From Fibrobacter succinogenes (lineage in GTDB: Bacteria > Fibrobacterota > Fibrobacteria > Fibrobacterales > Fibrobacteraceae), in assembly GCA_902762795.1 (NCBI GenBank), contig CACWPM010000021.1:1-64000 (forward strand): a DNA stretch of 64,000 nucleotides, read 5' to 3'. The stretch's first letter is position 1. Each line of letters opens with the position of its first letter. Position numbers and translations under genes: made by a program. Shown here piece after piece: positions 41,639 through 50,700 of this stretch. The notes beneath the pieces are model-generated. The model saw only the letters and a list, made by a program, of their open reading frames with translations. It had not been told where the DNA came from and searched no databases.

Positions 41639-41667
41639 TTGCCTTTTGTCTAGAAAAAACCTATATT
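41639..41667 (+). promoter_or_regulatory. nrdR promoter, probably giving a leaderless mRNA
   Basis: TTGCCT (41639-41644) and TATATT (41662-41667) have 17-bp spacing. The ATG of nrdR follows only 6 bp after the -10 box, so transcription should begin at or within a base or two of the start codon. No ribosome binding site is present. Confidence 0.6.
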
Positions 41668-41673
41668 CAAGCC

Positions 41674-42117
41674 ATGATTTGCCCGTTCTGCAGAAAAGAC
41701 AACGATAAAGTGGTCGATAGCCGCGTGAGCGGGTCCTCGATTAGGCGACGCCGTGAATGTTGCGAGTGCGGTCGTCGCTTTACGACCCGTGAATATATCG
41801 AAGTGCAGCCGTTGACAGTCATCAAGCGCAGTGGTGAACGTGAACCGTTCCAGCGTGAAAAGCTTTTGCGCGGTATTATGAACTCTTGCAAAAAGCGTCC
41901 GGTGTCTGTTGACGATATCGAACAGCTTGCGACCCGCGTTGAAAATTCCTTGCAGATGTCCGAAGGCTTTGAAGTCGGTTACGACCAGATCGGTAACCTC
42001 GTTATGCAGGAACTCAAGAAACTCGATGCCGTTGCTTATGTCCGTTTTGCGTCCATTTATCGCGAATTCAAGGAAGTGGGCGAGTTTGTGGATCAAATCA
42101 AGACTCTGGATAAATAG
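41674..42117 (+). CDS. nrdR: Transcriptional repressor NrdR
   Basis: NrdR senses (d)ATP and represses ribonucleotide reductase genes. At 147 residues it is the usual length. The zinc ribbon is CPFC (Cys3, Cys6) with CCECGRRFTT, followed by the RRRREC basic stretch that contacts NrdR boxes, and the ATP-cone (TVIKRSGEREPFQREKLLRG to about residue 130). No nrd gene or NrdR-box pair is seen in the window. It is probably translated from a leaderless message. The methyltransferase gene follows across a family E repeat. Confidence 0.95.
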   Translation: MICPFCRKDNDKVVDSRVSGSSIRRRRECCECGRRFTTREYIEVQPLTVIKRSGEREPFQREKLLRGIMNSCKKRPVSVDDIEQLATRVENSLQMSEGFEVGYDQIGNLVMQELKKLDAVAYVRFASIYREFKEVGEFVDQIKTLDK

Positions 42118-42236
42118 GTAGGCTTTAGCTATTAGGTGCTAGGTTTTAGGATTATAATTGTGGCAGAGCCGCCTCTGATGATGCGCGAAGCGCGATTTTT
42201 CTTCTAAAACCTATAACCTACAACCTGTAACCTTGT
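42115..42236. repeat. Family E imperfect long hairpin, copy E4
   Basis: Left arm TAGGT-GC-TAGGTTTTAG and the reverse complement of the right arm TAGGT-TA-TAGGTTTTAG differ only in the spacer. The centre carries GGCAGAGCCGCC and GCGCGAAGCGCG palindromes. It fills the gap between nrdR and the methyltransferase gene, overlapping the nrdR stop codon. Confidence 0.7.
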
Positions 42237-42241
42237 TGTTT

Positions 42242-43327
42242 ATGGCTTTTGATTTAAAAAACAAGTTAGCGATTGCGTTTGAAAAGCGTTCTTCTTTGTG
42301 CTGTGTTACGGATGCGTTTCGTGTCGTGAATGGCGCTGCTGATGGATTTCCGGGACTTACGATTGACAAGTTCGGTGACCGTTTTCAGATGCAGTTTTTC
42401 GGTCCGGAGCTTTTGACGAAAAAAAACGAAATTGTCGAGGCTTTGGATGTCCTGTTCAAGCCTGTTTGCGTCATCGCAAAGGAACGCCTTTCTAGTGCTG
42501 GTCGCTCTCTTGAAAACGCCCCGATGGAAGTCTTGATTGGTTCCCGTGAAGATGCTATTGGCATTGTTTGCGAGGGTAAAGCCCGATTTCATGTGGACTT
42601 GATGGATACGATCAATCCAGGACTTTTTCTCGATATGCGTCATGTGCGCCTTGAAGTTGAAGAACGTTTCCGTAAAATGTCCGCGCAGTTTAACCAAGAA
42701 ACGGCGCCTCTTGAAAATGTAAATGCATCTTCGGCGCCTCTCGAAAACGCAAATGCATCTCCGGAGCATCATGAAGCGGCGACTCAGGAAGCCGTGCTGT
42801 CCGGTCTCCGTTTCTTGAATTTATTCAGTTACACGTGCAGTTTCTCTGTCCATGCTCGTCTTGGCGGTGCTACTGTTGCTACAAATGCGGATATCAGCGG
42901 GAAAATTCTTGACAAGGGTCGTGAAAATTACGCTTTGAACGGCCTTGATTTGCAACCTGGAGAGTTTTTTCGCGGTAATGCGATTGAGTATGTGCATTGG
43001 GCCCAAAAGAAGGGACTTCGTTTCGACGGTATTGTGCTTGACCCGCCGAGCTTTGCGCGCTTCAAGGGCTTTAACTTTAACGTACGTGAACATTTGATGC
43101 CGCTTGTTGCCGAATGTGCAGAACTTCTGAATCCAAATGGATTCATCATGGTGAGTTCTAATTACAGTGAATTTAATTTGAACGCATTTGCGCGTGATGT
43201 TCTCGTGGCTGTTTCTTCTGTTCACCCCAAAGCAAAAATGTCTTGGAAAAAATCCCAAGACATAGACTTTGTCGGTAGTGGTTCGACGAAAGATTCATGC
43301 TTAGTCGCAACGCTCGTTGAGGTATGA
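42242..43327 (+). CDS. RlmI-like 23S rRNA (cytosine-C5) methyltransferase
   Basis: A class I SAM-dependent methyltransferase of the RlmI/RlmK group, 361 residues from the ATG at 42242 (an in-frame TTG at 42233 lies in a repeat arm and is less likely). The substrate-binding N-terminal part has FRVVNGAADGFPGLTIDKFGD. SAM motif I is FLNLFSYTCSFSVHA and motif IV is LDPPSFAR. Residues about 155-180 hold a short internal repeat (APLENVNAS, APLENANAS) absent from relatives, a low-complexity loop. The PUA domain typical of E. coli RlmI is shortened. Target nucleotide is not proven. Confidence 0.85.
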   Translation: MAFDLKNKLAIAFEKRSSLCCVTDAFRVVNGAADGFPGLTIDKFGDRFQMQFFGPELLTKKNEIVEALDVLFKPVCVIAKERLSSAGRSLENAPMEVLIGSREDAIGIVCEGKARFHVDLMDTINPGLFLDMRHVRLEVEERFRKMSAQFNQETAPLENVNASSAPLENANASPEHHEAATQEAVLSGLRFLNLFSYTCSFSVHARLGGATVATNADISGKILDKGRENYALNGLDLQPGEFFRGNAIEYVHWAQKKGLRFDGIVLDPPSFARFKGFNFNVREHLMPLVAECAELLNPNGFIMVSSNYSEFNLNAFARDVLVAVSSVHPKAKMSWKKSQDIDFVGSGSTKDSCLVATLVEV

Positions 43328-43328
43328 G

Positions 43329-43447
<119 letters not shown>

Positions 43448-45001
43448 TCACTCCTCTCCGCCGTCCATTTCAATCTTTAACTCTTTGAGCTTTCTCCAAA
43501 GAGTTGCACGGCTGATGCCGAGCTTTTTACACACTTCGGTTTTGTTTCCTTTGCAAATGCTCAGCGCATGCAGTATATGTCTGCGTTCCATTTCATCGAG
43601 CGAAAGAATTTCTTCTTCGTCTGGTTCAGGATTATGCGTTAAGTACTTTGTCGGATTGTGCGTCAAAAGCCCTGCATTGTCCATTTTGCTTGAAACTGGC
43701 TCAAAAGGAACAGGCTTGCCCAGCGGATTTTCGGCGGTCTTCTCGATATCTTCCGCATCTTCGATATTGTCGCGTACAAAGTTTTCGCTTGCAACCTTTT
43801 CTTCTTTGTCCTTGAGGTGTGGAATGGCTACAGTCTTTTCGCGGGCTTCAACCTGCACGTATTCTGGCAAATCTTCGAGCTTGATTATACCGCCTTCCGA
43901 AAGCACAATCGCGTGTTCCATGATGTTTTCAAGTTCACGGATGTTGCCGGGGTAGGGGTACTTCGAAAGTGCGTAAAGCGCAGCCGGTTCAAGGTCATGA
44001 ATTTCTTTTCCCTGTGCTTCCTTGTTCTTTAGAATAAAATAACGTATCAAGTTCGGAATGACAGGCTTTCGTTCTCTCAGCGGCGGGAGTTGCAAATGGA
44101 ACGTGTTCAGGCGGTAGTAGAGGTCCTCGCGGAATCGACCTTCGTGCATGGATTTTTGCAAATCGCGGTTTGTCGCGGCGATAATGCGGATGTCCAGATA
44201 TCGGGCTTCTGTTTCTCCCACTCGCCTGATTTCGTGACTTTGTAAGAAACGTAAAAGCTTGACCTGCGTTGCAAGAGACAGTTCGCCGACTTCATCGAGG
44301 AATAGCGTGCCGCCGTTTGCAGATTCAAACAAACCTTTTTTATCGGCGGTTGAACCTGTGTACGATCCTTTCTTGCTGCCGAATAGTTCGCTTTCGACAA
44401 GGTTCTCGGGAATGGCTCCGCAGTTGACCGGCACAAACGGCTCGTTTGCCCGCTTGCTGTAACGGTGTACTACGTTTGCTAAAAATTCCTTGCCCGAGCC
44501 TGATTCGCCTGTAATGAGGAGCGTGCTGTTGGTCGGTGCTACTTTGTATACAGTCTTTAAAATTTTACGCATCTCGGGCGTGTCGCCGAGAAGACTATCC
44601 AACACTTGCGATTCCATGAGTTGCGTGTTGGACTTGTTTTGCTGTTGGGCCTGGATTTTACTGGCGGTGCTTTCGAGGAGCGATAACGTTACCGGCTTTT
44701 TCAAAAAACTGCTAGCTCCACGTGTAATGGCGCTAGCGGCTCCCTGCCAGTTGCGGTCATCGCATAACACGAAAATTTCGATACCAGGCTGGCGTTCCTT
44801 TAAGTAGCTGATCATGTCCATATTGTCGAGCATTAAAAAAGGAACCTCGATAAACGCAAGGTCTATCGACGTTTTTTTTACCAGCGGCATCAAGGTCTTT
44901 TCGTCAGAGCAGACCAGGAGGTTCGTTCCGGCGATGGACCAGTTGCGCTGTAGCTCCTCGACAAATTTCCGATCAAAATCAGCGATCAGGATATTCATCA
45001 T
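43448..45001 (-). CDS. Sigma-54-dependent activator with degenerate receiver
   Basis: 517 residues: pseudo-receiver (1-120), AAA+ domain (about 135-370), acidic linker, and Fis-type helix-turn-helix at the end (GNKTEVCKKLGISRATLWRK). Walker A is GESGSGKE and Walker B GGTLFLDEVGEL. The receiver keeps acidic residues Asp8 and Asp10 and Lys102, but the phosphorylated Asp is replaced by Glu52 (FIEVPF), which could mimic permanent activation. The sigma-54-contacting GAFTGA loop reads GSYTGS, an unusual variant. It ends the GH9-kinase-receiver cluster and starts 8 bp after the receiver gene. Target promoters unknown. Confidence 0.9.
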   Translation of the reverse strand: MMNILIADFDRKFVEELQRNWSIAGTNLLVCSDEKTLMPLVKKTSIDLAFIEVPFLMLDNMDMISYLKERQPGIEIFVLCDDRNWQGAASAITRGASSFLKKPVTLSLLESTASKIQAQQQNKSNTQLMESQVLDSLLGDTPEMRKILKTVYKVAPTNSTLLITGESGSGKEFLANVVHRYSKRANEPFVPVNCGAIPENLVESELFGSKKGSYTGSTADKKGLFESANGGTLFLDEVGELSLATQVKLLRFLQSHEIRRVGETEARYLDIRIIAATNRDLQKSMHEGRFREDLYYRLNTFHLQLPPLRERKPVIPNLIRYFILKNKEAQGKEIHDLEPAALYALSKYPYPGNIRELENIMEHAIVLSEGGIIKLEDLPEYVQVEAREKTVAIPHLKDKEEKVASENFVRDNIEDAEDIEKTAENPLGKPVPFEPVSSKMDNAGLLTHNPTKYLTHNPEPDEEEILSLDEMERRHILHALSICKGNKTEVCKKLGISRATLWRKLKELKIEMDGGEE

Positions 45002-45009
45002 TTATGCTA

Positions 45010-45384
45010 TTACGAATGTGCTTTGATTATCTCGTCAACTTTATTGCGGAGCAGCTGGAGATCCAGCGGCTTGCTGAATATTGCGGCAACATCGAAATGC
45101 TGTGCCGTTGCAAGGTAGTCTTCTGCAGAAGTACGGCCACCGCCGCTGATGGCTATCGTGCGGTCGCTCATGCCCATTCGACGGAGATCAAGAACGACTT
45201 CAAAACCATCGCCTTCCGGCATGATGATATCGGTGATAATCACATCGTACGTATTCTTCTGATAAAGCGACTTTGCTTTTTTACCATTGCATGCAGTATC
45301 GACAATGTAACCTTTCAATTCTAGGGCAGACTTCAACATGAGGTTGAGTTGAGCGTCATCGTCAATGATGAGTATTGTAGACAT
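45010..45384 (-). CDS. Single-domain response regulator
   Basis: 124 residues, a complete receiver without output domain. The acidic pocket (Asp8-Asp10), phosphoacceptor Asp52 (VIITDIIMP), the AISGGG switch residue and the SKPLD lysine are present. Its ATG overlaps the kinase stop codon (TAATG), which indicates coupled translation and fixes the start at 45384. A CheY-like diffusible receiver lying between a soluble-core kinase and an activator whose own receiver is degenerate suggests a branched or relay circuit; this is inference. Confidence 0.9.
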   Translation of the reverse strand: MSTILIIDDDAQLNLMLKSALELKGYIVDTACNGKKAKSLYQKNTYDVIITDIIMPEGDGFEVVLDLRRMGMSDRTIAISGGGRTSAEDYLATAQHFDVAAIFSKPLDLQLLRNKVDEIIKAHS

Positions 45385-47762
45385 TAAGCCTCCATTTTCT
45401 CGTTTCTTATAGACCAATATAGATTAAAAATAGTTCCTTCGCCCAAGGTTGTTTGTACTGTATAGCCTGCATTGCCTTCTTTTAGCAGTCTAAGGGCCGA
45501 AGAAAGACCTAAACCGAGCCCTTCACCCGGTGCTTTGGTCGTAAAGAAAGGTGAAAAGATGCGTTCGAGCGTGGCGGTATCCATGCCGGTACCTGTATCC
45601 TCGACGGTGATTTTGGCGTATGTGCCTGCATCGATCTGCGGGGCGTATGGCGTAATGAGCGGTTCCGTGAGCACTTCGCGTTTTAGCGAGATTGTAAGAG
45701 TTCCTCCGTTTTCCTTCATGGCGAAAACGGAGTTGTTCGCGAGGTTGCTGATGATGCGGTCGAGTGCAGAGACGTTTCCAACAATGCGGATGTTCTTGTC
45801 GATGTCGTTCGCCTTTACTTTTACGTTGGGAGGAAGCGTAATCCAGAGCTTCTTTACAACATCATCGATAATCATGTACGGTGCGAATTCTGTGAGTTTG
45901 TCCTTTTCGGAAGTCTTTCCACGAATGGTACTGAGCAGTTCTTCGAGGGATTCCTTACCGCGGGTTGCCGCCTTTCTTGCTTCCTGGATGAACATGTAAG
46001 CTTGGTTGTCTTTGTCTAGCACTTCGAGGGCCAGATCGCAGAAACCGATTTGCGAACCGAGGATATTGTTGTAGTCGTGCGCAAAACCACCGCAGATGGT
46101 TCCCAGTTCTTCGAGCCTTGAGTGGATGTGCTTTTGTTCTTGCAACATGTCGCGTTCTTTTTCAAGGCGCATTTCCTTGGTGATGTCTATTTTGATGCCG
46201 ATGATTTTGTATGGTTTGCGAGGGGCCATAATCGGGATGAACATGTTGTTGAAAATCATGATATCCTTGCCAAGCCCCTTGCGAACAGCCTTGTTGTAAT
46301 CATCCTGCTTCAGGATTTCGATGTCATCTTCTTCTTCGTTGTCTTCGTTGATTGTTTTCTTAATTCGTTCGTAAGAGATGAAACTTTGCGGTTCTCCTTC
46401 GTTACGGGCTAGGAGTTCTTGCGGTAAAATTTTGCTGTCCGGTTCAGATGTTTGCAACAAGTTCCCGCGATCCTTGATATCGTTCTGGTTTTGCGTCATG
46501 AACACGCCTTGTTCGTTCTTGGACCAGAACCGGAAGGGAAGCGTACTGATAAGCGTATCCAGGAAGTACTTGCTCTCGTCAACTTTCTTTTTCCAGATAT
46601 TCAAGCGCTCTTGATATCGGATCTGGTCGAGTTGGTATTCCTTGAACTGCTCGTCGCGGTTTCTGATTATTTGTTGGTAATGTAGTGTGTTCGAAACATC
46701 GCTAAAAAATGCAACGTTGTAGCTGGTTGTCAAAGATTGTCGAATTTCAAAAATTGAAACGTTAAAAATATGGTCTTCGTTGTCTATCTTGACTCTTATT
46801 TTGTTGTAAGCCGATTCTCGCGAAGGGTCCGTAATTTGCGGAAAGATCGATGTCATTTTCTTGTTGTGGAGCGCTTCTTGCGTGGTGTGCAAAATGCTGA
46901 GCGCCGCCGGATTTGCAAGCTGAATTTCGCCTTTGTAATTGTAAAAAATGAGCCCATCGACCATTTTTTCTTTTAATTTATCTAAAAACCACGAAGCGCT
47001 CTTGTTCTTGAACGATACGGATGTGAAATATTGTCCCGAAAGAATTGCCAGGAAAACCGAGATGAACTGAGACCATTTCAGGAACTGGTCGTATTCTTTG
47101 AATTTTGTCGAAACGGGAATGATAAAATCGAAGAGTACGGCTAGAGCCACGAAAAAGGTGAATGATGTCAACATGTAAATGCTGACTTGATAGGGAAGCG
47201 TCGTGTCGCTAGATTGCACAATGTTGCGGAGGTAAACGTAAGCCGTTACGATTATATTGGGGACTACAAAAATGCAGAACAACATTGTATAGAAATAAAA
47301 TACTGGTCTTTCGGCGAACGGCCTATAGCTAAAGAAATTGAAATTCGGGATATAGGCGGGCTCTTTGATAAAAAGATATGTCGAAATAGCAACGGCCAAA
47401 GCTCCAAGGATGTTCATGAGCTTCCAGCCGTTTTTACGCTTTATCTTGAGACTTATTTCTGCAGTGTGTTGTACCGCATTGCCTAGCTGAATCCAGCCAA
47501 GGGCGGCGACTCCAAAGACAAGCTGTCTTGCCGTATAGGCTTTGGTGCCTGCAATGAAGTTTTCGCCGCTAAAGAATATATCGCCTATCAAGTTGCTCGC
47601 CTGCCAGAATATGCTGATGATGACCAGCTGGTGGATGGATCTCGGGAGCTGCTTGACAGACGTCTTTTGCCCAAGCATGATGGGAAAATAGCATACGATG
47701 ATTAACGCTACAACAGATAGCGCGATGACGTAGGGCGAGTTTGCAAATAGACTCTCTTGCAT
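45384..47762 (-). CDS. Membrane sensor histidine kinase with PAS domains
   Basis: 792 residues. About seven membrane helices fill residues 8-250 (VIALSVVALIIVCYFPIML, VFYFYTMLFCIFVVPNIIV), a 7TM-type sensor rather than a periplasmic loop sensor. PAS-like domains follow (MVDGLIFYNYKGEIQLANPA; FLDTLISTLPFRFWSKNEQG), then the dimerisation helix with His562 in FAHDYNNIL and the ATPase domain (GGTLTISL, VEDTGTGMD, GLGLGLSSALRLL). It starts 22 bp after the GH9 gene and ends overlapping the receiver gene, so it likely shares a transcript with both. Signal unknown; linkage to cellulase suggests a plant-wall or energy cue. Confidence 0.9.
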   Translation of the reverse strand: MQESLFANSPYVIALSVVALIIVCYFPIMLGQKTSVKQLPRSIHQLVIISIFWQASNLIGDIFFSGENFIAGTKAYTARQLVFGVAALGWIQLGNAVQHTAEISLKIKRKNGWKLMNILGALAVAISTYLFIKEPAYIPNFNFFSYRPFAERPVFYFYTMLFCIFVVPNIIVTAYVYLRNIVQSSDTTLPYQVSIYMLTSFTFFVALAVLFDFIIPVSTKFKEYDQFLKWSQFISVFLAILSGQYFTSVSFKNKSASWFLDKLKEKMVDGLIFYNYKGEIQLANPAALSILHTTQEALHNKKMTSIFPQITDPSRESAYNKIRVKIDNEDHIFNVSIFEIRQSLTTSYNVAFFSDVSNTLHYQQIIRNRDEQFKEYQLDQIRYQERLNIWKKKVDESKYFLDTLISTLPFRFWSKNEQGVFMTQNQNDIKDRGNLLQTSEPDSKILPQELLARNEGEPQSFISYERIKKTINEDNEEEDDIEILKQDDYNKAVRKGLGKDIMIFNNMFIPIMAPRKPYKIIGIKIDITKEMRLEKERDMLQEQKHIHSRLEELGTICGGFAHDYNNILGSQIGFCDLALEVLDKDNQAYMFIQEARKAATRGKESLEELLSTIRGKTSEKDKLTEFAPYMIIDDVVKKLWITLPPNVKVKANDIDKNIRIVGNVSALDRIISNLANNSVFAMKENGGTLTISLKREVLTEPLITPYAPQIDAGTYAKITVEDTGTGMDTATLERIFSPFFTTKAPGEGLGLGLSSALRLLKEGNAGYTVQTTLGEGTIFNLYWSIRNEKMEA

Positions 47763-47784
47763 ATTTTCCCTATCTCTTGTTCTT

Positions 47785-50700
47785 TTACTTTGTCCTCTTT
47801 ATGCCGAATGTTCTTTTCTGCTCGAACGATGATTTTGTCGAGAAGTTCTTGATAATCTTTTCGTCGTTCTTGACTTCGGGGTTATTCAAGTTAGGCGAGA
47901 ACGTTGCCTCGATTTCGGCCTTGTAGATGAAAGCTCCTGTGCCTACAGCTCTGTCGTCCTTGGAACGGATGCCGGACGGGGACTTGTTCGCCCATTCGAT
48001 GACGAAATCCACCTGGTTGCTGGAAGAAAGGTAAAGCTTTGGATCTACGTTAAAGGATTTGTGGAATCGATTGACGAAGCTGCCCAGGTTCGAATAAATG
48101 GGAATGCTGAACTTGACGAGGAGCTTTTCCCAAGCGCATTCGTCGCCAACCGAGATACCGCGTGGCACGGTGAGTTTTACATCGAAAATTGCGCCACCGA
48201 TATCGGTAGAATCATAGCCCGGTTGAGTTACCTTGCCGTCCTGAATGAGGTCGAACTTGTTGGTTGCCGGGTTCTTGACATAGAAGCGCATCGTTTCGTT
48301 AACATTGACCTTTGACTGGTTGTTCATATTGGCGTTGGTGACTGTTTCGCGCAGCTTCATGTCGAACTTGATTTTCGGAGCGCCCTTGCCGTTGACCAGG
48401 ACCCAGGGCACATCGAATTCCGGATAGTTGCCGTTTTCATCCTTGAACGCGCTTGTCGTCAGGGATCCCATTCTGACAAAGTCTCCTTCCATGATGGCGC
48501 CGGCGGCTTCACCCATGTAGTAGATGCTGAGGCCTGCGTTGTTGTACGTGAAACTCCAGTTCGAGAAAGAATCCTTCTTCATGTTGCCAAGTTTTTCGGC
48601 GCGCTTGTGTCTGAAGAATTCTTGCGAGGAGTCGGCGATAACGAGTGGTTCGCTTGCAGTGATGGAAAGAATGTCGGCTGTATTTGTCTGGTTGATAACC
48701 GCAGAAACATAGACCGGTCCCACCTTGTCCTCGGCGAGTACTGAATTTGTTTCAAGGGCTGCACCCGTTCCGATGAACTGCGTGACGAGACCTGCGTTCG
48801 TGATGTACTTTCCGCCCGGAAGCGTTCCTTCGTATGTGCCTGCAGTATTGCCGAACTGGAATGGCTTTTCAAGATCGATGGACAGGTTTTCTCCGACAAA
48901 GGCGAGCTTGCCCTTTTCGACTGTAAGTGTTTCTGGTTTTGCTGTACCAAAAATGATGTCTAGCTTTTCTGGCGTATGCATGGCATCGGGAACTCTTGCA
49001 AACGTGATATCGACATGGCTTGCGTAGCCATTTTGGTTCTTGTCGGTAATGACTGCATATATCATCGGGATGGGGAGAATCTTCAAGAGAATTTGAACCT
49101 TAGCCGGTGTACAGATGCCTGCCACTCCGTTGCCGTTCAAGTCCGTAATGGAGCCTATCGGGTCGAGTTGCCCCCACATGCCGGCGGTTATGAGAGATCC
49201 GTTGCCTGCATCAAAGGCGATTTCGAAGTCCCAGATGTTCTTTTCTTCGTTGTAGAGTTTTGCGCTGGTGACCGTAGGTATGGTGGCCTTGGTCGTTGCG
49301 TCCGAGCTGTACAAAATAAGCGGGAAGTTCGTGCCCGGGGCAGAAATCGGCTCGCTGAACTGCAAGTAGAGATGGTCTACCGTTGCCGTGTCCAAACGTT
49401 CGAGTATTGTAGCCGAAATAAGGGCTGGCGGCATTCCGTCGGAGTAGGAATCTTCGACCGTCTTGGATTGGCCCTGGATTTCGCTCGTGAGCGTTATCTT
49501 ACCGGTGGCGTTTGTCTTGATTTCTTGAGGCACGCTGATTTCGACAATGAGGGACTTGCCGTTCAGGGACTTGACTTTGCTAGAAGTAAGAGTTTCGTTT
49601 CCGTAATTAAATGTGATGGAGGAGAATTTCTGGTTCTCCATGTATTCCGACGAAAGCGTGATGTCCATGGCGTCAGGAATATTATCACAGTCTAGGTCTA
49701 CAATCTTTGCCACATCGATAATCGGCCATGGCGGAAGTTCCTCGATGATGAGCTCGGCTGTTGCCGGCGTGTAGGCGTAATCCGCGGTATTGGCATGCGT
49801 TGCTGAAATGGTCGTATTTACGGCAATCTTTGAGCTTACGTAAATGGTGGCAACTCCATCGTAAAGCGTAACTGTCGTTACAGGAATTGTTGCGGCAGGA
49901 TCTGTGTAGAAGAGAACGTTCGGATCGTCCGAGACGAGGTCTACGTTCATGTTCTTTTCGTCCTTTATTAGTGCCAGATTGCTATCGAGGAGCGATATCT
50001 GCACTTCGACGAACTTGTCCTTATAACCGTTGATCTTTATTTTGTCGAATGTCAGGTAGCGCGGTTCAAGAGGTTTCGTGATACTGTCGATTTCGACATT
50101 CGTACGGGCAACGGCGCAGGCACAGTCGTACATGTTTTCGGTCTTCTGGTTGGCGTTCCTGTTGTGCCAGCTGACCCATTCCATGTAGTTGTTGCCGTAG
50201 GCGAGCGTCGTATCGCCACCGAAGGAGATGGCATCCGTGCGCTTCGGATTGTCATATGTGAACGGATAGGGGTTGCCGTTCATTTCAACAGCGTCGAGGC
50301 GACCTGTCGGAGTGATTTTGCTTGTGGCTGCGTACGTTGTCAGGGGATCGACCTTTTCGGTGGAGTGGATCGGCGTGACAAACGGGCTTGAGAATGATAG
50401 ATCGATTGTGCGGTTCAATTGAGGACCCGAGTCCGGAGTATCGTTCGGACCGTAACCATAAATATGTTTGCCGTGATAATAGACGGTGATATAAGGATCA
50501 TGTTGATAGGCGATTACCTTTGTGCCAGTGCCGTCTTTTTCCAAGTCTTCTGTTTCTGCTCCATTGAAATAAGGCCCATTTTTCAAATTTATTCCTTCAA
50601 AGTATTCCGGATCGTCTTCGCTCGTGTGGGCCTTAATGGACCATCCATCGACAAAGTCCCCGTATTTTCCTGTGGTGAACATGAGCTGGTATATCATTCG

